A DNA stretch of 64,000 nucleotides from positions 124,001 to 188,000 of the forward strand of contig JADDOH010000474.1 in assembly GCA_016648135.1 (NCBI GenBank). The letters run 5' to 3'. The notes under the pieces were generated by a model that searched no databases, was not told the origin of the DNA, and saw only the letters and a program-made list of their open reading frames with translations. The translations under genes and the position numbers were made by a program. This DNA comes from Agrypnia vestita (Eukaryota > Arthropoda > Insecta > Trichoptera > Phryganeidae). Of the stretch, positions 32,990-47,900 are shown piece by piece. Each line of letters opens with the position of its first letter. The stretch's first letter is position 1.

Positions 32990-35900
32990 ATGTCTCTTTG
33001 GGCCATGGTATTATTAATGGCATGTGTGTATTTATATTACCGCAACAAAAAGGTGAAGGATTTGTGTAAATTTTTACCAGGACCGCCAGGGTATCCGTTT
33101 TTTGGCAATGGATTTGAACTTTCCGCAGGTGGCCCGAAAGGTTTGTTCCAAATTAACCTTCATTTGATAAAAATGTTCAGATTTTTATTTTAGTGCAGCA
33201 ACTTTTGTGGGAGTGTATATTTATTTATTTTAAAAATTCGTGGTAGTCATCTTTAGAAAATTTTATATTTTTATAATACAATTTTTTTTTAAATGATTAA
33301 TAAGTAAACCCATAAAAATATTATTCTACAAATGGCGGGCGTTAAGAATGTTACCTTCATTTGTATATTAATAATTAACACATGCATTTACTTTGTGGGG
33401 CAACATAATAATTTTAAATACTTAAATCATATAAGTTTATATTATACCTACATCATGATATCTCAATTTATAATATTGGTGTAATCCATAAACATCGTTA
33501 AATATAACATTTTCTTACACTTTTTTAATGTTTAATTTAACTTTTTAAAAGTATTTTTTCTTACATGTTTGATAATAATGCTATATAATCAAACATGCAA
33601 TTCATTAACACCAAAAATAAAATATATATGTTTTTTCAATGAGATTCCACATTTTGAGGTGCATAATTAAGATAAGTAATAAGATTCTACGAAATTCAGA
33701 ATATAATCTCAATCCAGAGATCCAAACATTTATTCATAGCACAAGCGTTTAGCTTAGTTTTTAAAACAGGATGCAAAACGTATTGTATGTCCGTACCTGT
33801 ATTAAAAAAATCATCTTAGAATTATTATGATACCGTATCAGATCGGGGACGAGGTAATTGTATCATTTCAAATATAAAACGGATATGTAAAAATCCCTCA
33901 GACAGCTATTTTGGATGAAACTTGTACGATAGTAAAAAAAATCTCAAAAGAATTTAACACATATTCGCACAGATTTCATGTGTACATTTTGGATAATCAA
34001 ACTTTTTCTTTTCGATTTTTCGGACTATGTGCAGAGGTCAATAATGAATAGTCATGTTTTCTTGTAAAATCCGTTATGTTTACTAGTTTTGAGATTTGAT
34101 TTCCGAAATTTTTTAAGTATTCCCTTATTGTCCCCACAGAAGAACTAACCAGGTAAAATGTGTAAAAAGTTATATTTGATGAGCGAAGAACATTAAAAAA
34201 TGTACCATAGCAATTGGAATACTATTAAAAAAACACACTCTGTGTTTTAGTGTACTATTATTGGTTGTTTCTTGACAGCTTTTACAAATTTTTCACTGAT
34301 TTTCACTAGAAATGAAGGTATCCGATTTAGAAGTTGCACTCATTGTGTACATTAGTAGATACTCGTTTTAGACAGAAAATTATTTGAATCAGAAAAGTAT
34401 CAAGGATGGTTCAATGCCCTAAGATATTAGATAAGATGGTTCAATGCACTAAGATAACGCATAAAAAACCATAAGCATACAAGTTAACAACTTTCTTCAA
34501 GAAGTAGGAAAAAAATTACCACAGTTCTGACCACATAAACTAAACTGTTGCAGTTCATCAACCCAATTTTTTTCTGATTGATGTAAAACTTTGAAAAAGA
34601 ATTATTATTTTTTTATTTTTTTCATTGAATATAGGTACCTATATTATATACATATAATGTACGAATATGATCGAAGCAATCTTAAGGAGTTTACTTTTCC
34701 AAAGGAGTTTTATCTTGCATTGCCTTCATTGTGACGGGGACATTGGAAGACATGATAAGATAAAATTATATTTCTTCTTCAAATTTTTCTAAACCCTTTG
34801 TGGCACACTATTAAGGGGGGGGTAAGGTTTTTAACTTTTTTTTTGCATTTTATTTTTAATTTTTTAAATGACTGTATAACATTGCAAGAATATTTTGTCA
34901 AAATTTCAAGTCAATCGGAGCAAAATTGACGAAATTATGAACATTTGAGCGATACTCAGACTGATTTTCTATACCTGCTCGGGCAGCTAAGAGACGCGCT
35001 CACTTGAGGACTACCGGACGTCCTATTGTATTGGAAGAGTTTTGCGTAGACAAGGACAAAAAGATGCTGATGATGAAAGCTCTTTGCTGTGTGAACATGG
35101 CATCGACGATTATGTGTAAGTATAAAATAAGTGTTGAGTTTTATTTTGAATTTTACAGTGTCCAAAACTTTAAAGCGTTTTCCCCACATCTCACGTTTTC
35201 AAAGTCGGTGTCCATCATAAATTCAAAAGTACTGCACCGATCCTTTTGAAATTTTGTACACTATTTCTGTACACAATTTACGAGGTAACGCTGGAGACTT
35301 TTTATCAAATTTGTTATTAATTTTTATTTTTTAATAACAAATTAGTCGATATTTTTCGCAAAAAATCGCGTTTTTCCCTTCAAAGTGTTCCAAAAAATTG
35401 AAAAAATGAAATTTCAAAAAACCCTCCCAGTGATATCTGGAAAAACTTATTATCTAACGAATGAACTTTGATTTTTTGATTTCAGATGATCTAGCACCAA
35501 GTTATGATGGACACCGCAATTCTACTTTTTTCCGAGACACGTCCGAATAATTGCTGCCATTGCCGTATTTTTTAATATTTCTTCTTGAAAATTTTACACA
35601 ATATTTTTCAAATGTCATACTTTAATGTACTATTAGTTTTAATAAAGAGATTTTAACTGTGTCGTCACAAAAAATTCACAAAAACATGCCTTTTTTTGTA
35701 CGAATTAACCTTACCCCCCCCCCTTAAAGGACGTGTAAATTCACTGTCCTGAAGCAAGACGCATCGCTTCCGAAACATGTTGAATTTTAACAACAAAATT
35801 TAAGTGTGCTTAAAACAATGCTAATTATTTTATTTATTAAATTATATTTTCTTACTTCTTCTTCAAATGTAGCAAATTTATTTTGTGGTAACATAATTAT

Positions 35901-38900
35901 AATTGTTATAAATTAACTTTGTTTAAACCACTTATTTATTGAAAAAAATCAACATGTTTACACAACAACGTTAAAAAGTCTATTCAAATCATTAGATAAA
36001 TCTTTACAAATATTTAAATAGTAAATTGAATATTATAAATAATCAGGTCCTTTTTGCAAATAGTTATCTTTTGTTTTCCTGATGAAGAAGCCATTGGCTT
36101 TGAAACATGTTGATTTTTTTCAATAAATAAGTGGTTTAAACAAAGTTAATTTATATTAATTATAGTTATCTTTTAAATTTATTTTCATGTTAATTAGGTA
36201 CTTTATATTATCATTTTTCATACATGACTTTTTAATATTTTGATCTATACTTGGATTTTTAAATATTATTTTTGTTTTCCTAATGAAGAAGCCATTGGCT
36301 CCGAAACATGTTGATTTTTTTCAATAAATAAGTGGTTTAAACAAAGTTAATTTATAACAATTATATTTTCATTGTTTCAAAAGACTTACGAAAACATTTA
36401 ATTGGCTCATTTTTAACTACATCTTCATTGATGAAATTATTCAAATATAATATTGCCTCTATCTCATAATCAATAACAAGCCTTTACCATTTGTTTTAAA
36501 CACAGGAGCGACGTTACCTGTATGTTCATTTCAAAGAATCGTTGTCAGTTTTTATGAATAAATTAGGACCAGGCTTTGACATATCTATTAAAGTCTGGTA
36601 CCCTTACTTATTTTTTAAAAAATATGTACATATTTTACAAGCAGTAGACAAAATAAAGAAATAATAGCTGAGGTGGTTTGGTCATGAGGAACGTATGCGT
36701 GAGGAGAGAATGGTAAATAAAATATATGAGAAGAAGGCGACAGGAGTAGAGGGCTTCCGCGAAAGACGTGATAAAATTAACCAAATATTGGAAGATGGTC
36801 CTGTTAAAAGCTTCGACAGTCGAAGAACGTAACGAAAATATGTATAAATGTGGTTGAAGTATAAGCGGCAAGCCAAGATATAAGAGTGTGCTGTGTGTTC
36901 TGTCCTCTTTGCCTACCCTCTCCGGAAAATGGGGTGATTGTTAATTGTTTACATATTTTACGGTTTTGTGGTATTCTACTATCATCATAATTATCATGGC
37001 ATTAATGGTGAGCGTTTTCAGTCTTCGAGTCAATTTTATGGTTTTAGTTGCTCTGTTATGAAAATTATAAGAAAGAATTCATCAATTTAAAAAAAATACT
37101 TTGTTTTATATATTTCTCCCGGTGACGATCATTTCCGTTACAGATTATTTCGCGACCTTGGCTGGCTATTGGAAACTTTATGGCAACAGGTATCGGATTT
37201 TCATAGGTGAACATCTCGTCGTGATGATTGCTGATCCAAAGGACGTGGAGGTAAAACATGCTTTATATACTCTAATTATTATCACTGCTCTATAATTTAT
37301 CCTCCAGTATCACTGCGTGCGTGCGCATGTCAATTTTTATAATCATATCCTATTATTTTGTGTAATCATAAAAATATATTTAATTTTGATAAAACGATGA
37401 TTCGATTAATTTTGGCATTCGAATAATTAGTTCGAATAATAAAATATATTTTTGGGCGGTCACTATTAACTGTGTGTAGTCTTGCATTTAGAATTTTAAA
37501 GGTACCTTTATTTTTGAGAGGCAGAAACCTTAAATGGCCCTAAAATAAGATCTACTATGGGGGGAGCGAACATCTCCCCGACTAAAACTCTCCAGATTTA
37601 ATGGTACTCGGCAAGATTGAATAATATTTCAATTTAAATGACAGCCCTGAAAAGGGCTTCCTGTCGACTGGGACGGAGCGCTCAGCCTTGCCAAAGCTCA
37701 CGGATGAGAGCTCGTGCGAGCCAATTTGGGAGACCTAACAATTGCGTCTTCCTTGTTGCGGGTTGGCGTCAGCGCCTAGAGGAGATGATTTTCGGCCTTG
37801 GACAAATGCGATGTAATATGGGCAATTAGTTTACGTTAATATATTTCGTTTCGGAGGACATTATTGGTGGATATGGTGTATTTTCCATTATATTGTTTTT
37901 TTTTTGTTAAATGTGAATAAAATAAGGGAGTTGTAGGGTGGTGGCTTCGATAAACCATGTATTCACTAAGGGACAAATTGTCCTTCAACATCACGCGCGG
38001 CATAGAGTCTACGTGACGTTACAACGTCGCGTACTATTCCGCGACGTCGCGCACAATATAACGGGGCATTTCTTCGTGCCGCGGCAACGTTGCCATACGC
38101 ACGGTACCCGAGCGAGCTCACGGCGACATCGCGTTACGCGTCAGTACCACGTGGTATGTTTACAAGTGAATGCGAATGCGCTGTGTCCCTCAACATGACC
38201 TTAATGTGGGGAAACGAAATTTTTCTCCAACTCACCGCGCTCTACCAAAGCCGTACAATTTTGTAGGACACTTCAAACCGTGAATATAAAAATAAAATGA
38301 TGTGAGGGCCAACAGCGTTCCTTAATATTGTCTTGCTTGGCTATAGAAGGACAGATTATTTATAATAAATTGTCAAAATCAGTTGTTGTCATTCGAGTGA
38401 AATTGACAAAAGATCCGTCAGACATTCGAAGATCGCATAGAATATTCATCCTTCTTTCTCTTTGCAGTAAATAATTTCGCACCCACCACCTTTTTTCCTC
38501 TTACGTTTTAATAAACTCGTTAGAATAAATAGATGCGCATACACTCATCGGGCGACATTTCAGCAACAAGTGATTCCCGGTGTGTACACGCCAAATGACC
38601 GCGTCATTGTCCCCGAAACATGAGCATAGATGTTTATGCGAATGTTTCACGATTTGTCCCCTAGTGAATACATGGCTTTATTTCCCATGCCCCACTGGCC
38701 ACAGGAACGGAAGCTGCAGAGATGATCAGAGCTCCCGGTGATGAATTTTAAAAATAAATATGGCGACAAGAGCGCCCGGAAGATACTTCCTTCTTCTGCA
38801 CCCGACTGAAAATATATCTGCTTTTCTTTTTTCTGCCTCACTTCCACTCTGCACCCTGCTTTTGGTCATAAACTGTGAGCTATTAATTTTTATAACGATT

Positions 38901-41900
38901 TCTTAAGCTAGCTCCCCAGACGTCTCCGCCCTCATTGTTGGGATAAAAAGCAACCGGCTATCTACACCTAGCCTCGTAGCCCAGTGGGCAAGACCCTGAC
39001 TTCTTACAAGCAGGGTTCCGGGTTCGATTCCCGGTGAGATCACAATATAATTAATTATATGCAATTTACTCAAGCCTGATTGTTTGTGATGTGTTTCGCT
39101 TCTGTAATTGGGCCTCGTGGCCTTTTGAAGCGTAAAATTAAAAAAATGATAATCTTCTATTTTATCTTTTTTTTATTTTTTAAAAAGTAAATGTAGGTAT
39201 TCCGTAAATGAGTTAGCAATTTTGAAAATTCTTATCAATCTTAAAAGTACGAACAGTCTAGGTATTTCCCAACTAATTGACAGTCAATCTATGTTTTGTA
39301 GAATTGGAGATAGAAACGCACGGAATACGGAATATTTTATTTTATATAAAAATTGCAGGGTCGTGTCCAATGTGTGCTAGTCTTCTTTTTTTGTTGTGTT
39401 ATTTTTTGTGAGCGAGTAATTCAACAATTTTGTGCTGGATTTCTTAGAAATTGAATTTATTAATCTTTCCAATATTTCAGGTTGTTTTATCGAGACAAGA
39501 TTTCATGGAAAAGTCAAATGAGTATAACTATTTAAAACCGTGGCTAGGTACCGGCCTCCTTACGAGTGTAGGTAAGTAACACAATTAAATTATTCTCTCC
39601 AACTTTGTAAAATACCGCTAATTGAAAGTATATAGATATCCTTCCACGGGTTTACTGTTGACATTTTTGTTAGCGTGTGAAGATAATGAAACACGTGTAA
39701 GAGGGAGAGACAGTATTTTTTCTTATTAGCAGAATCAAACAATGTTAAATATAAATATTAGCAAGTATTATTATAGGAAAAATCGCTTAAGGCGAATTCG
39801 ATTTGCGCGAAAATCGATTAGCGCGCTCAAGTAAAATCATCCTACTTTCCGATACTAGCAGCCGATTGTAGACAGCAACGGCCGCGCTGCGGTCACTACC
39901 AGCCGCGAAGCGGCCACCATAACCGACCACATTATCAAACAGCAAGCAAATAGCAAGGGCCTAGCAGCAAGTAGTCGGCGATAACCGATTGCTTAACTGC
40001 TAGTAATAATACATATATTATACTATAGGTGATTTACGCAATTTCACTTAGAGCGAGGTAATTTCATCGCGTTAGACAAAGGGTTTCTGTTCTCCGTTAC
40101 TTAAACAATATTTCCAATGAAAAATAATATGAATCATAACATCAAAGAATGATATAATTTATTTTAACAAAATTATGCTAAGAAATTTGCATTTAACTAT
40201 ATAACTTTATTACATAAAAAATATTAATTGTTACGATGGGTCAAAAAAATGAACTATTTTTTCAAACCTTCATAGCGTTGAAAAATTGACTCCTAAAATA
40301 ACACATAAAAACGACGTAATAAATTTATCTGCTGATGTTTTTCGTTCGCGATTCGTACTTGATGTTTATAGATTGACATAATTGAAAAATTTTCTTAAAT
40401 TTTTTAATATTACTTAAAATTATAGGATCAACACACTTTAGTCTATTATACCTACTTATTTTTGGGTTGAATAAAGATATGTAAATAAAACATTATTAAT
40501 ATTTCAATGTTTAACAACTTTTTTATATCGCGCAATGTACTCGAAGTATGTGCAGCTCTTCATCCGTTTTGTCAAAACAAAACAACCCAGAACACACTAC
40601 AATGCTGCGATTCGACACCGCCCACCCACTATCCAACCAACCATCCACAGTAGGGGTGTATGTAAATTAAATTATATTTTAAAACTAGTTACCGAAATCA
40701 ACAAGGATTCATTGGCTCACTTTTACTTCTACTGTTTGTTGCACACGTTTAATTTCCAATTTTTTGGGAGAAGTAGGTAAAGTGATCTTTATGGCAGCAT
40801 AAATCTGATGTAGCCATCACTATTTTCATATCCAAATACCTTAGTAGAGGCCTCGGTTGTATGTCTGACACATCTCTCAACTACGTTACAAGGAAACTTT
40901 TTGATGTCTCTTATGAGGTTGTTGTCGGGATTTGTGAGTGATATAATATAATCATCACTTACTTTTCGTAGTAATGGGGTAGAATATAGCAGGCATGGAT
41001 TCCAGTTAATAATTTTAGTGCAATTGGTAGCGTTAAAGTCTATATTAGGTGGCGCGAGGTGTCTGATAGTTTTTCCATTAGAGGCAAATTTTCTCGCTTT
41101 TAAAATTCTCCTACATCCAAGCACTCGAATTTGTTATATTTCATCAAACCAAAATACGCTTTGCATTCATTTACTGGATGAACGACTTGAATTAAGTGGT
41201 TAGATAATATCCGCGACGATTGGATTGCTAAAAAACATGTCACGAACGTCAGTAAAATGTTTACTCTTTTTGATATTGAACCACACAAGTATATATTCAT
41301 CTATCTTTTATATTGTTTTAATATAGTATTACTTTACATTATTAAAATATTGAATTGTTAATTATAACTGCCCCAGAATAGGTTTAACCTAGTGGGGAGT
41401 TATAAGTTTATGTAAAAAGTGTCATATATAAATTGCAAGAATACATAAATAAATAAATAAAAATATTTTATTTCAGTATGAAGATGACTATTAGAGGAAT
41501 TGGGAAGGAAGGATTGGGAGAAACTACCGGAGGCATTGGGAAACTTATGTACGACTTAACCAGTCTATTGGCTGCAGTTAACCATTTAGAATGTGATAGA
41601 GGTGTAGGATCTCGTATTGACAAATCTCTGGGCAATGTTCCATCTTCATTATATTTTTTACATATACATATATATGTATACTTGACTCAAACGATCCACA
41701 GATTCATACTCCACCATAGGAAGCTTTTCACACCCAGTGAGCTGTTGCCCAATGGGCCCAGAAAGAGATTTAGCCCTTTGGTTGCACCATATGTATACAG
41801 GGTGTACCAGAGCCGGTAGATTTATATTAACTTTATATTAACTCGTGGCGTCTGCTTGCTTGCTTGCTTGACGAAAAAACTTTGGATCGATTTTTAACCC

Positions 41901-44900
41901 TTTTCCCATAATCCAATCGTGCTGAATCTTTGCAAGTAGTCTCGTGGCGACGATCAAGAAGATCTATCAAATTTTCGTTACAAAAAATAATATTTATAGT
42001 ATAATTTTAATTTTCAAATTTTTTATGGTTTTTTCATACAACTCAGTAAGTCGTATGGAAATTCCGACGCATTCGGTAGACACTAAACCTGATTATAGTA
42101 TAATTTTGGATTTTTGGAAATTTTGTTACTCCCTTTCGTAGCGTCGCCCGACCGAAGCCCAACGCGTAGGTTAAGCACCAAACCAGTTTCCACTAGTAAA
42201 TGAGAAAGGGAGTATAATAATAACTTTTTATGGGTTAGTTTTTCTCTTCTGATTTTACATTTGTCAACCGCATCAAAAATCTGTGATGACCGATGTCTTG
42301 GAGAACTCTTGAAGCTAAGGCGGCAGTTGCACTATCAGACACTCCAAATTAGTTTAAGGGGTTACGTGTAGTCAGAGGCGCAAAAAATAGACATTTTCAA
42401 AAAAAATTTTAAACGTTTGTTTAATGTTTTGATTCAATACATAATACCAACGTTTTACAACATATTTTAAGTAACTATATACCGAAAATTCAAATAAAAT
42501 TATTAATACTGGACCACGATAGAATCTCGATTCTTGACCCCTGTTTTGCAAATAGTGCCTCGCGGTGTCCATCAGTGCTTCTTAGTGTAGTTTTTCTTGT
42601 GTTTAATCCAAGTTTTTTTTTCAAATTTAGCAAAATTGCGGTCTTTGAAAGCTTAATTACGAATTTTGGGGGAAAAAAACACTCATTTATTATATATAAA
42701 AAAAAAGTTGAAGTCAAAAAAAAAAATCCTTCGATTAAGCACAAGTTTTTAATGCCAAAAATATGATGTTTAAATTTCATTTAAATCTGGCTAGTAGTTT
42801 TTTAAATATCGTGGACACCGTTTTTGAAAACGTTATTTTGAGAAAAACGCGTTTAAAGTTTTATGCATAAATAATTAATAGAAATACAATTTAAAAAATT
42901 ACTTACGTAGAGTCGTCTATTTTTGGTACATATAATACATCTTCTGCCGGTGTGTAAGCCTCCAAGATGTCGATTTTTTTTATCTACTTCTCATTTTGCC
43001 TTCTCGAGTGACCTGATTTGCACGTTGGTCAGCAATCTTTATGCGCTCTATATCGAGTTTTTCAGCATACCGGTGTGCTTTAGGTCCATAATTTAATCCT
43101 ATGCATTGGCAATCATTAATATTCTTTGCATACCTTCATGACTTCTCATTATAAATTTTTGAAAATTATTATAATACACGCACAACTACCTATCGACTAC
43201 TGGATCTCGCTGCCACTGAAATACTAACACTAAATCAAATTCTCAGTTAGCCTAATGGGTCTTATGTCTGAAAGTAGAAGTATAAAATAAATTTCGTACA
43301 TTATTCTTAGAATTAACCAGGTAAAAACCGCGTTCCGTAGCAGTCGCCCCGTTCGTCAGCCCGGCCGGCTCTACTACCGTCCGCGTGTCAGTACGGGCGG
43401 CAGCAGAGGGCCCTACAGTTATCGTTGGATATCTTTAAAACTAATAACCGGATCGAGTTGATATTTTCACACAATATTTTTGAAAAATTTTTCTTTAATA
43501 AAATACAAAAAAACTATTTTTTAAAAATCCTGACTACGTAACCCCTTAACTCTCATCTAACAATGGTATTTTTCTGTAATTGATATAAAACTATCATACT
43601 CATCCTCTGAAACGTCAGATGAATAGACCTTTCCTATTCTTTATTATATTCTTCAGCCTCATTATAGAAAATTTGGGATCACTCTATGCTCACTGAAGCT
43701 CACGGATCTTCCGCTCAATACTTTTATTTAATTTGTTTGTCCAAAGATCCAAGTCATGAAAGGAAATGGCGGGAAGCGAAGAAGAAGCGTGATTATGCTA
43801 CCATGCTATTATGAGATAGCACCGCCTAGGGATGAGCGAACTGCGCAACGAAAATTCCAGTTTTTGAGCGATTGGCAAATATGAAAATATAAATGATGTT
43901 TAAATTTGTTTAACATTTTAAACATAATTAAAACAAGCGCGTCGATCGTAAAATTTTAATTTTTATTAAAAAAATTAAGAAAAATTTTCGAAAAGGTCGA
44001 TGCGCGACGAAAAGATATCAATTAATAATTTTTTTACATCGTTTTTTGTCTTCTCATTATAGGAGGTAACTTTTTCACGCTATAACGGTTTGAAAATAAA
44101 ACTAAATTTTTCGAACCACCCTATTCATTAAAGATAATAAGTATAATTTTTAAATTATATATCTGATATGTCTATTCACAATAATTAATATTACTAGTAT
44201 TGTGGGTTTTAGGAGAAAAATGGAAAAAGCATAGAAGAGTCATAACTCCCGCATTTCATTTCAAAATTCTGGAAAATTTCGTTCAAGTGTTTGACAAACA
44301 GGGTAATACATTCATAGAGAAATTGAAGAGGCACGCTGATCAAGGAGCATTTGATATTTACGCGTTCATAACCCTTTGCGCCTTGGACATCATTTGTGGT
44401 GAGTCATTATATAACAAACGCGATAATAGTATAACGACCTTTTTAACCTTGGTAGCTGTCATTGACTCGGTATTGCAGCCGATAGATAACGTATGCGGGG
44501 GCATACGTGCTGTGTTGTGTCTGCAGTTTGTGATGTGCAGTTATGCAAAACCGGAAGTTCCGACTCTTTAAAAACATATTAAAATTTTATTATACTTTTT
44601 TAAGGTTTGACCAAGTATCTAACCACTTGAATTTAATGATGGGTATCTAATCTTATTGAGGAGTTTGACATTTTTAAACATTTTTTTTCTTTGCCTCGTA
44701 TTTTAAAAATAATTCATTCAAATTATTTTTAATCCATTCACATTCAAAATTACAAAAAATGGTTGAGTGATAGCAATTTGAAGCTAGCATCGTATGTATA
44801 TTTTTCAACAAATTACTCGTACCTACATTATTCTTATTTGTATTTCTCGAAACTCCTTTGTTCGGATTGGTAGATAAAATATCTTAAAAACTAAAGCAAT

Positions 44901-47900
44901 GATTTTGTTCCAATTTTGCACAAATCTTACTAATAATATTAGGTACCTACAATATAGCTTATTTCCTACATAAGCTACATATGTAGGAATTAAGAAATAA
45001 GCTATATATGTAGGAGATATATGTAGCTTATTTTTCCTACATATGTAGGTAATACAAGTTTTTAATAAAATCTTATTTGTTTATTGTAAATTTTCAACAT
45101 TACTTTTTTGGGAAAATTTTTTAATTATTTTCAGACTACTCTATTAGTGCAAAAAAAATTTTTTTCGATGTACTACCTACTTAACAAAAAAATAATGTTT
45201 TGTTGTGTACACCCTTGCGTGAACAGATAAAAATTCCTAAAATTCCCTATTTTTCATAATAATTGAATTTAATTCCCTAACATATTTTTAGAATCTGCGA
45301 TGGGAGTATCCGTAAAGGCGCAGGAAGATTCAGAGTCGGCTTACGTCAGAGCTGTCAAAGAGTAAGGTTTCCCTAATACGTAATTTTTATTATTTTTACC
45401 ATTTAGTAATCTCCATCCATTTCAAAATAGACATTGAGAATTGATAATCACGTAGAATTCAATTAAAACTAGCCACTTTAACTTGGTTATCCATTCTCAT
45501 AACATATGAGAATTTTAGTTTAGAATTTAATATTGCTGCGACACCCTAAAATATTGTGGGAATTGCGATCCTTCTTTCCTTCAAATACACTTCAAATATC
45601 CTTCAAGTATCCTACAGGTACTTCATAATTAGTAACCCCGACGTGATAAAAATCATCTAATCTGATTTCCGACATGATAAAAATCGGTAAACTGGTAGGA
45701 GAAAGATAGAAGAAGCAGTCAGTATTGTCACAAACGCCTTGAAATGCAGACGTGTTTTTGTGTTCTAAGCATACAAAATAAATTCAAACTTTTAATACCG
45801 GCTAAAAAATGACAATTCAGGAGCTGTGTGAAAAAATTGTCAGTGAACTCATCAAACTCGGTAGCTCCAAAATAGTGAAGGAAGTTAAATCAGAAATAAA
45901 AAATAAACATAAAATCATAGAAATGGATTGGAATAAAGAAATTGTTGAATATCAAAGAGTAATAATTGAATTAAAAACATCGTTAATAAAAAAATAAGAA
46001 GAATATATAACAAAAAGTGATGAGTTTCTGAAGAGCGTAAACATAAATGCAATCAGCGATAAAAAACCGTATGGTCGTCAGAGAAAAACAATTTCCTCTC
46101 CCTGAACCAAATTAAGAATTAATTGTCTCCACAAAAGAAAACAACAAAACTGATGACGAGATCAAAAAAATTATACATGATAAAATTAAAGTGTCATCAA
46201 TGGGAATTGGAATCAATGGAATAAAAAAGGCATCACCAAATCGAGTAATTATAAACAAACGGATGCCATGCTTCTAAAAAATGAAATAAATAAATTGACA
46301 GACTACGGTATATCTGCTGAAGAAATTAAAAAAAAAACCCTGCATCATTATCAAAGGAGTGTGTTCTGACTCTAAAGAATATGATTTCGTAAGAGATATA
46401 ATCAACCAAAATGAAGAACTTAAACAAACCATTACGTCTGATGAACAAGTCCAGGCAGTCAAGGTCAAAAAAATAATAAAAAACAGGAAAAATAATGATC
46501 AAGCCAACTTTATTGTAGAAATATCAGGAAAAATTAGAAAACTACTCATATCAAAGCTCATATCAATATTGGCTTTGTTCGGGCCAGAGTGGAAGATTGT
46601 GATCCACTCGTGCAATGTTATCATTGTTTGGGCTTCGGACATACATCAAAAAGATGCCTGGACAGCATGAAGAAACCTAGATGTATGCACTGTGCTGACG
46701 AGCATAAAATACAGGAATGTAATAATACTGATGATGCACCAAGCTGTCAAAATTGTATTAGAATTAATCACAGAAGCGGTTTCAAAACCAATATAAAACA
46801 TAAGCTTATAGCAAGGAATGCCCGCATAGTATAAGGATGTATAAGCTAGCCCAGCAAAGAATTGATTATGATTAAGTATCATTGACATATATACTAACAA
46901 TCTCATTTACTTAAAAATGGATGATTTTTTAATAAGTGAAATTGATAACATGATGAACATCAAGGAATATATATATGAAAATGCAGAAATATGCAATGAA
47001 ATTTTTAAAAGAAATCCTGACACATTTTTAATACTTCACACAAATATAAGAAGCATACAAAAAAAATTTGATGAATTTATTATTACTTTAAACTTGATAA
47101 ATAAAAAGCCGGACTTTATAGTGTTAACAGAGGCACACATAAATGAATACAACATTCAAGCAAAATTTGACATTTCCCACTAATACCTACTATGCAACAA
47201 CAAACATAATAAACAAATGCAGTGGTATTGCAGTTTTTGCACGAAACAAATATGACAATCTCATGGTTACAGAAATACCCATGCAACATACTAACTGCTT
47301 AAAAATTACCCATGAAATTATCTAGTACCTACCAATTAATTGTTGTTTATCGCACTCATATGTCGGAACCGCTTATATTTATCAATGAAATTGAGCAAAT
47401 TCTTAGAGGAAATACCTCCAGCCATATAAAAACTATACTTGTTGGAGATATTAATATTAATATTGGTAAAAATGGAAATGCCCATGGTAAGGAAAATAAT
47501 TTAAATACGATGACACAAACAAATGACAAATCATGTGTCAACTCATTCACACGAGAAATACCTGGGCAGACTCCATCTTGTATTGACCACATTTGGTCCA
47601 ATTATAGTGATATTGACAAATTTTCTGCACTAGTATGGAAAACAAATATTACTGATCATTACTCATGCACATTTATGTATAATAAAATAAATAAAAACAC
47701 AGTAACTGTTCAGCAATAAGTTCAGATAATTTATACTACTGTGAAACTATGAAACATTGAGAACTAAACTCACAAAAGAAAATTGGTATTCGACAATAAA
47801 TTCAGAAGATGCTGAAACTTGTTCCGTAAATTTTGAAAAAACATTACTCAACCATATAAATAAAAGTAGCTATCCAAAAACTAACCGAACAAAATCCAAA

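Noticed and set aside
35905..35957. Hammerhead-like motif on the minus strand
   Set aside because: The inverted Penelope-like end keeps the ACATGTTG tail, but no CTGATGA core precedes it.
37638..38198. Two Arg-rich frames in gene B intron 2
   Set aside because: They follow from the GC-rich composition and contain no recognised domain.
38972..39045. Functional tRNA gene
   Set aside because: Boxes A and B are good, but the acceptor ends do not pair and the anticodon arm is too long; a SINE is more likely.
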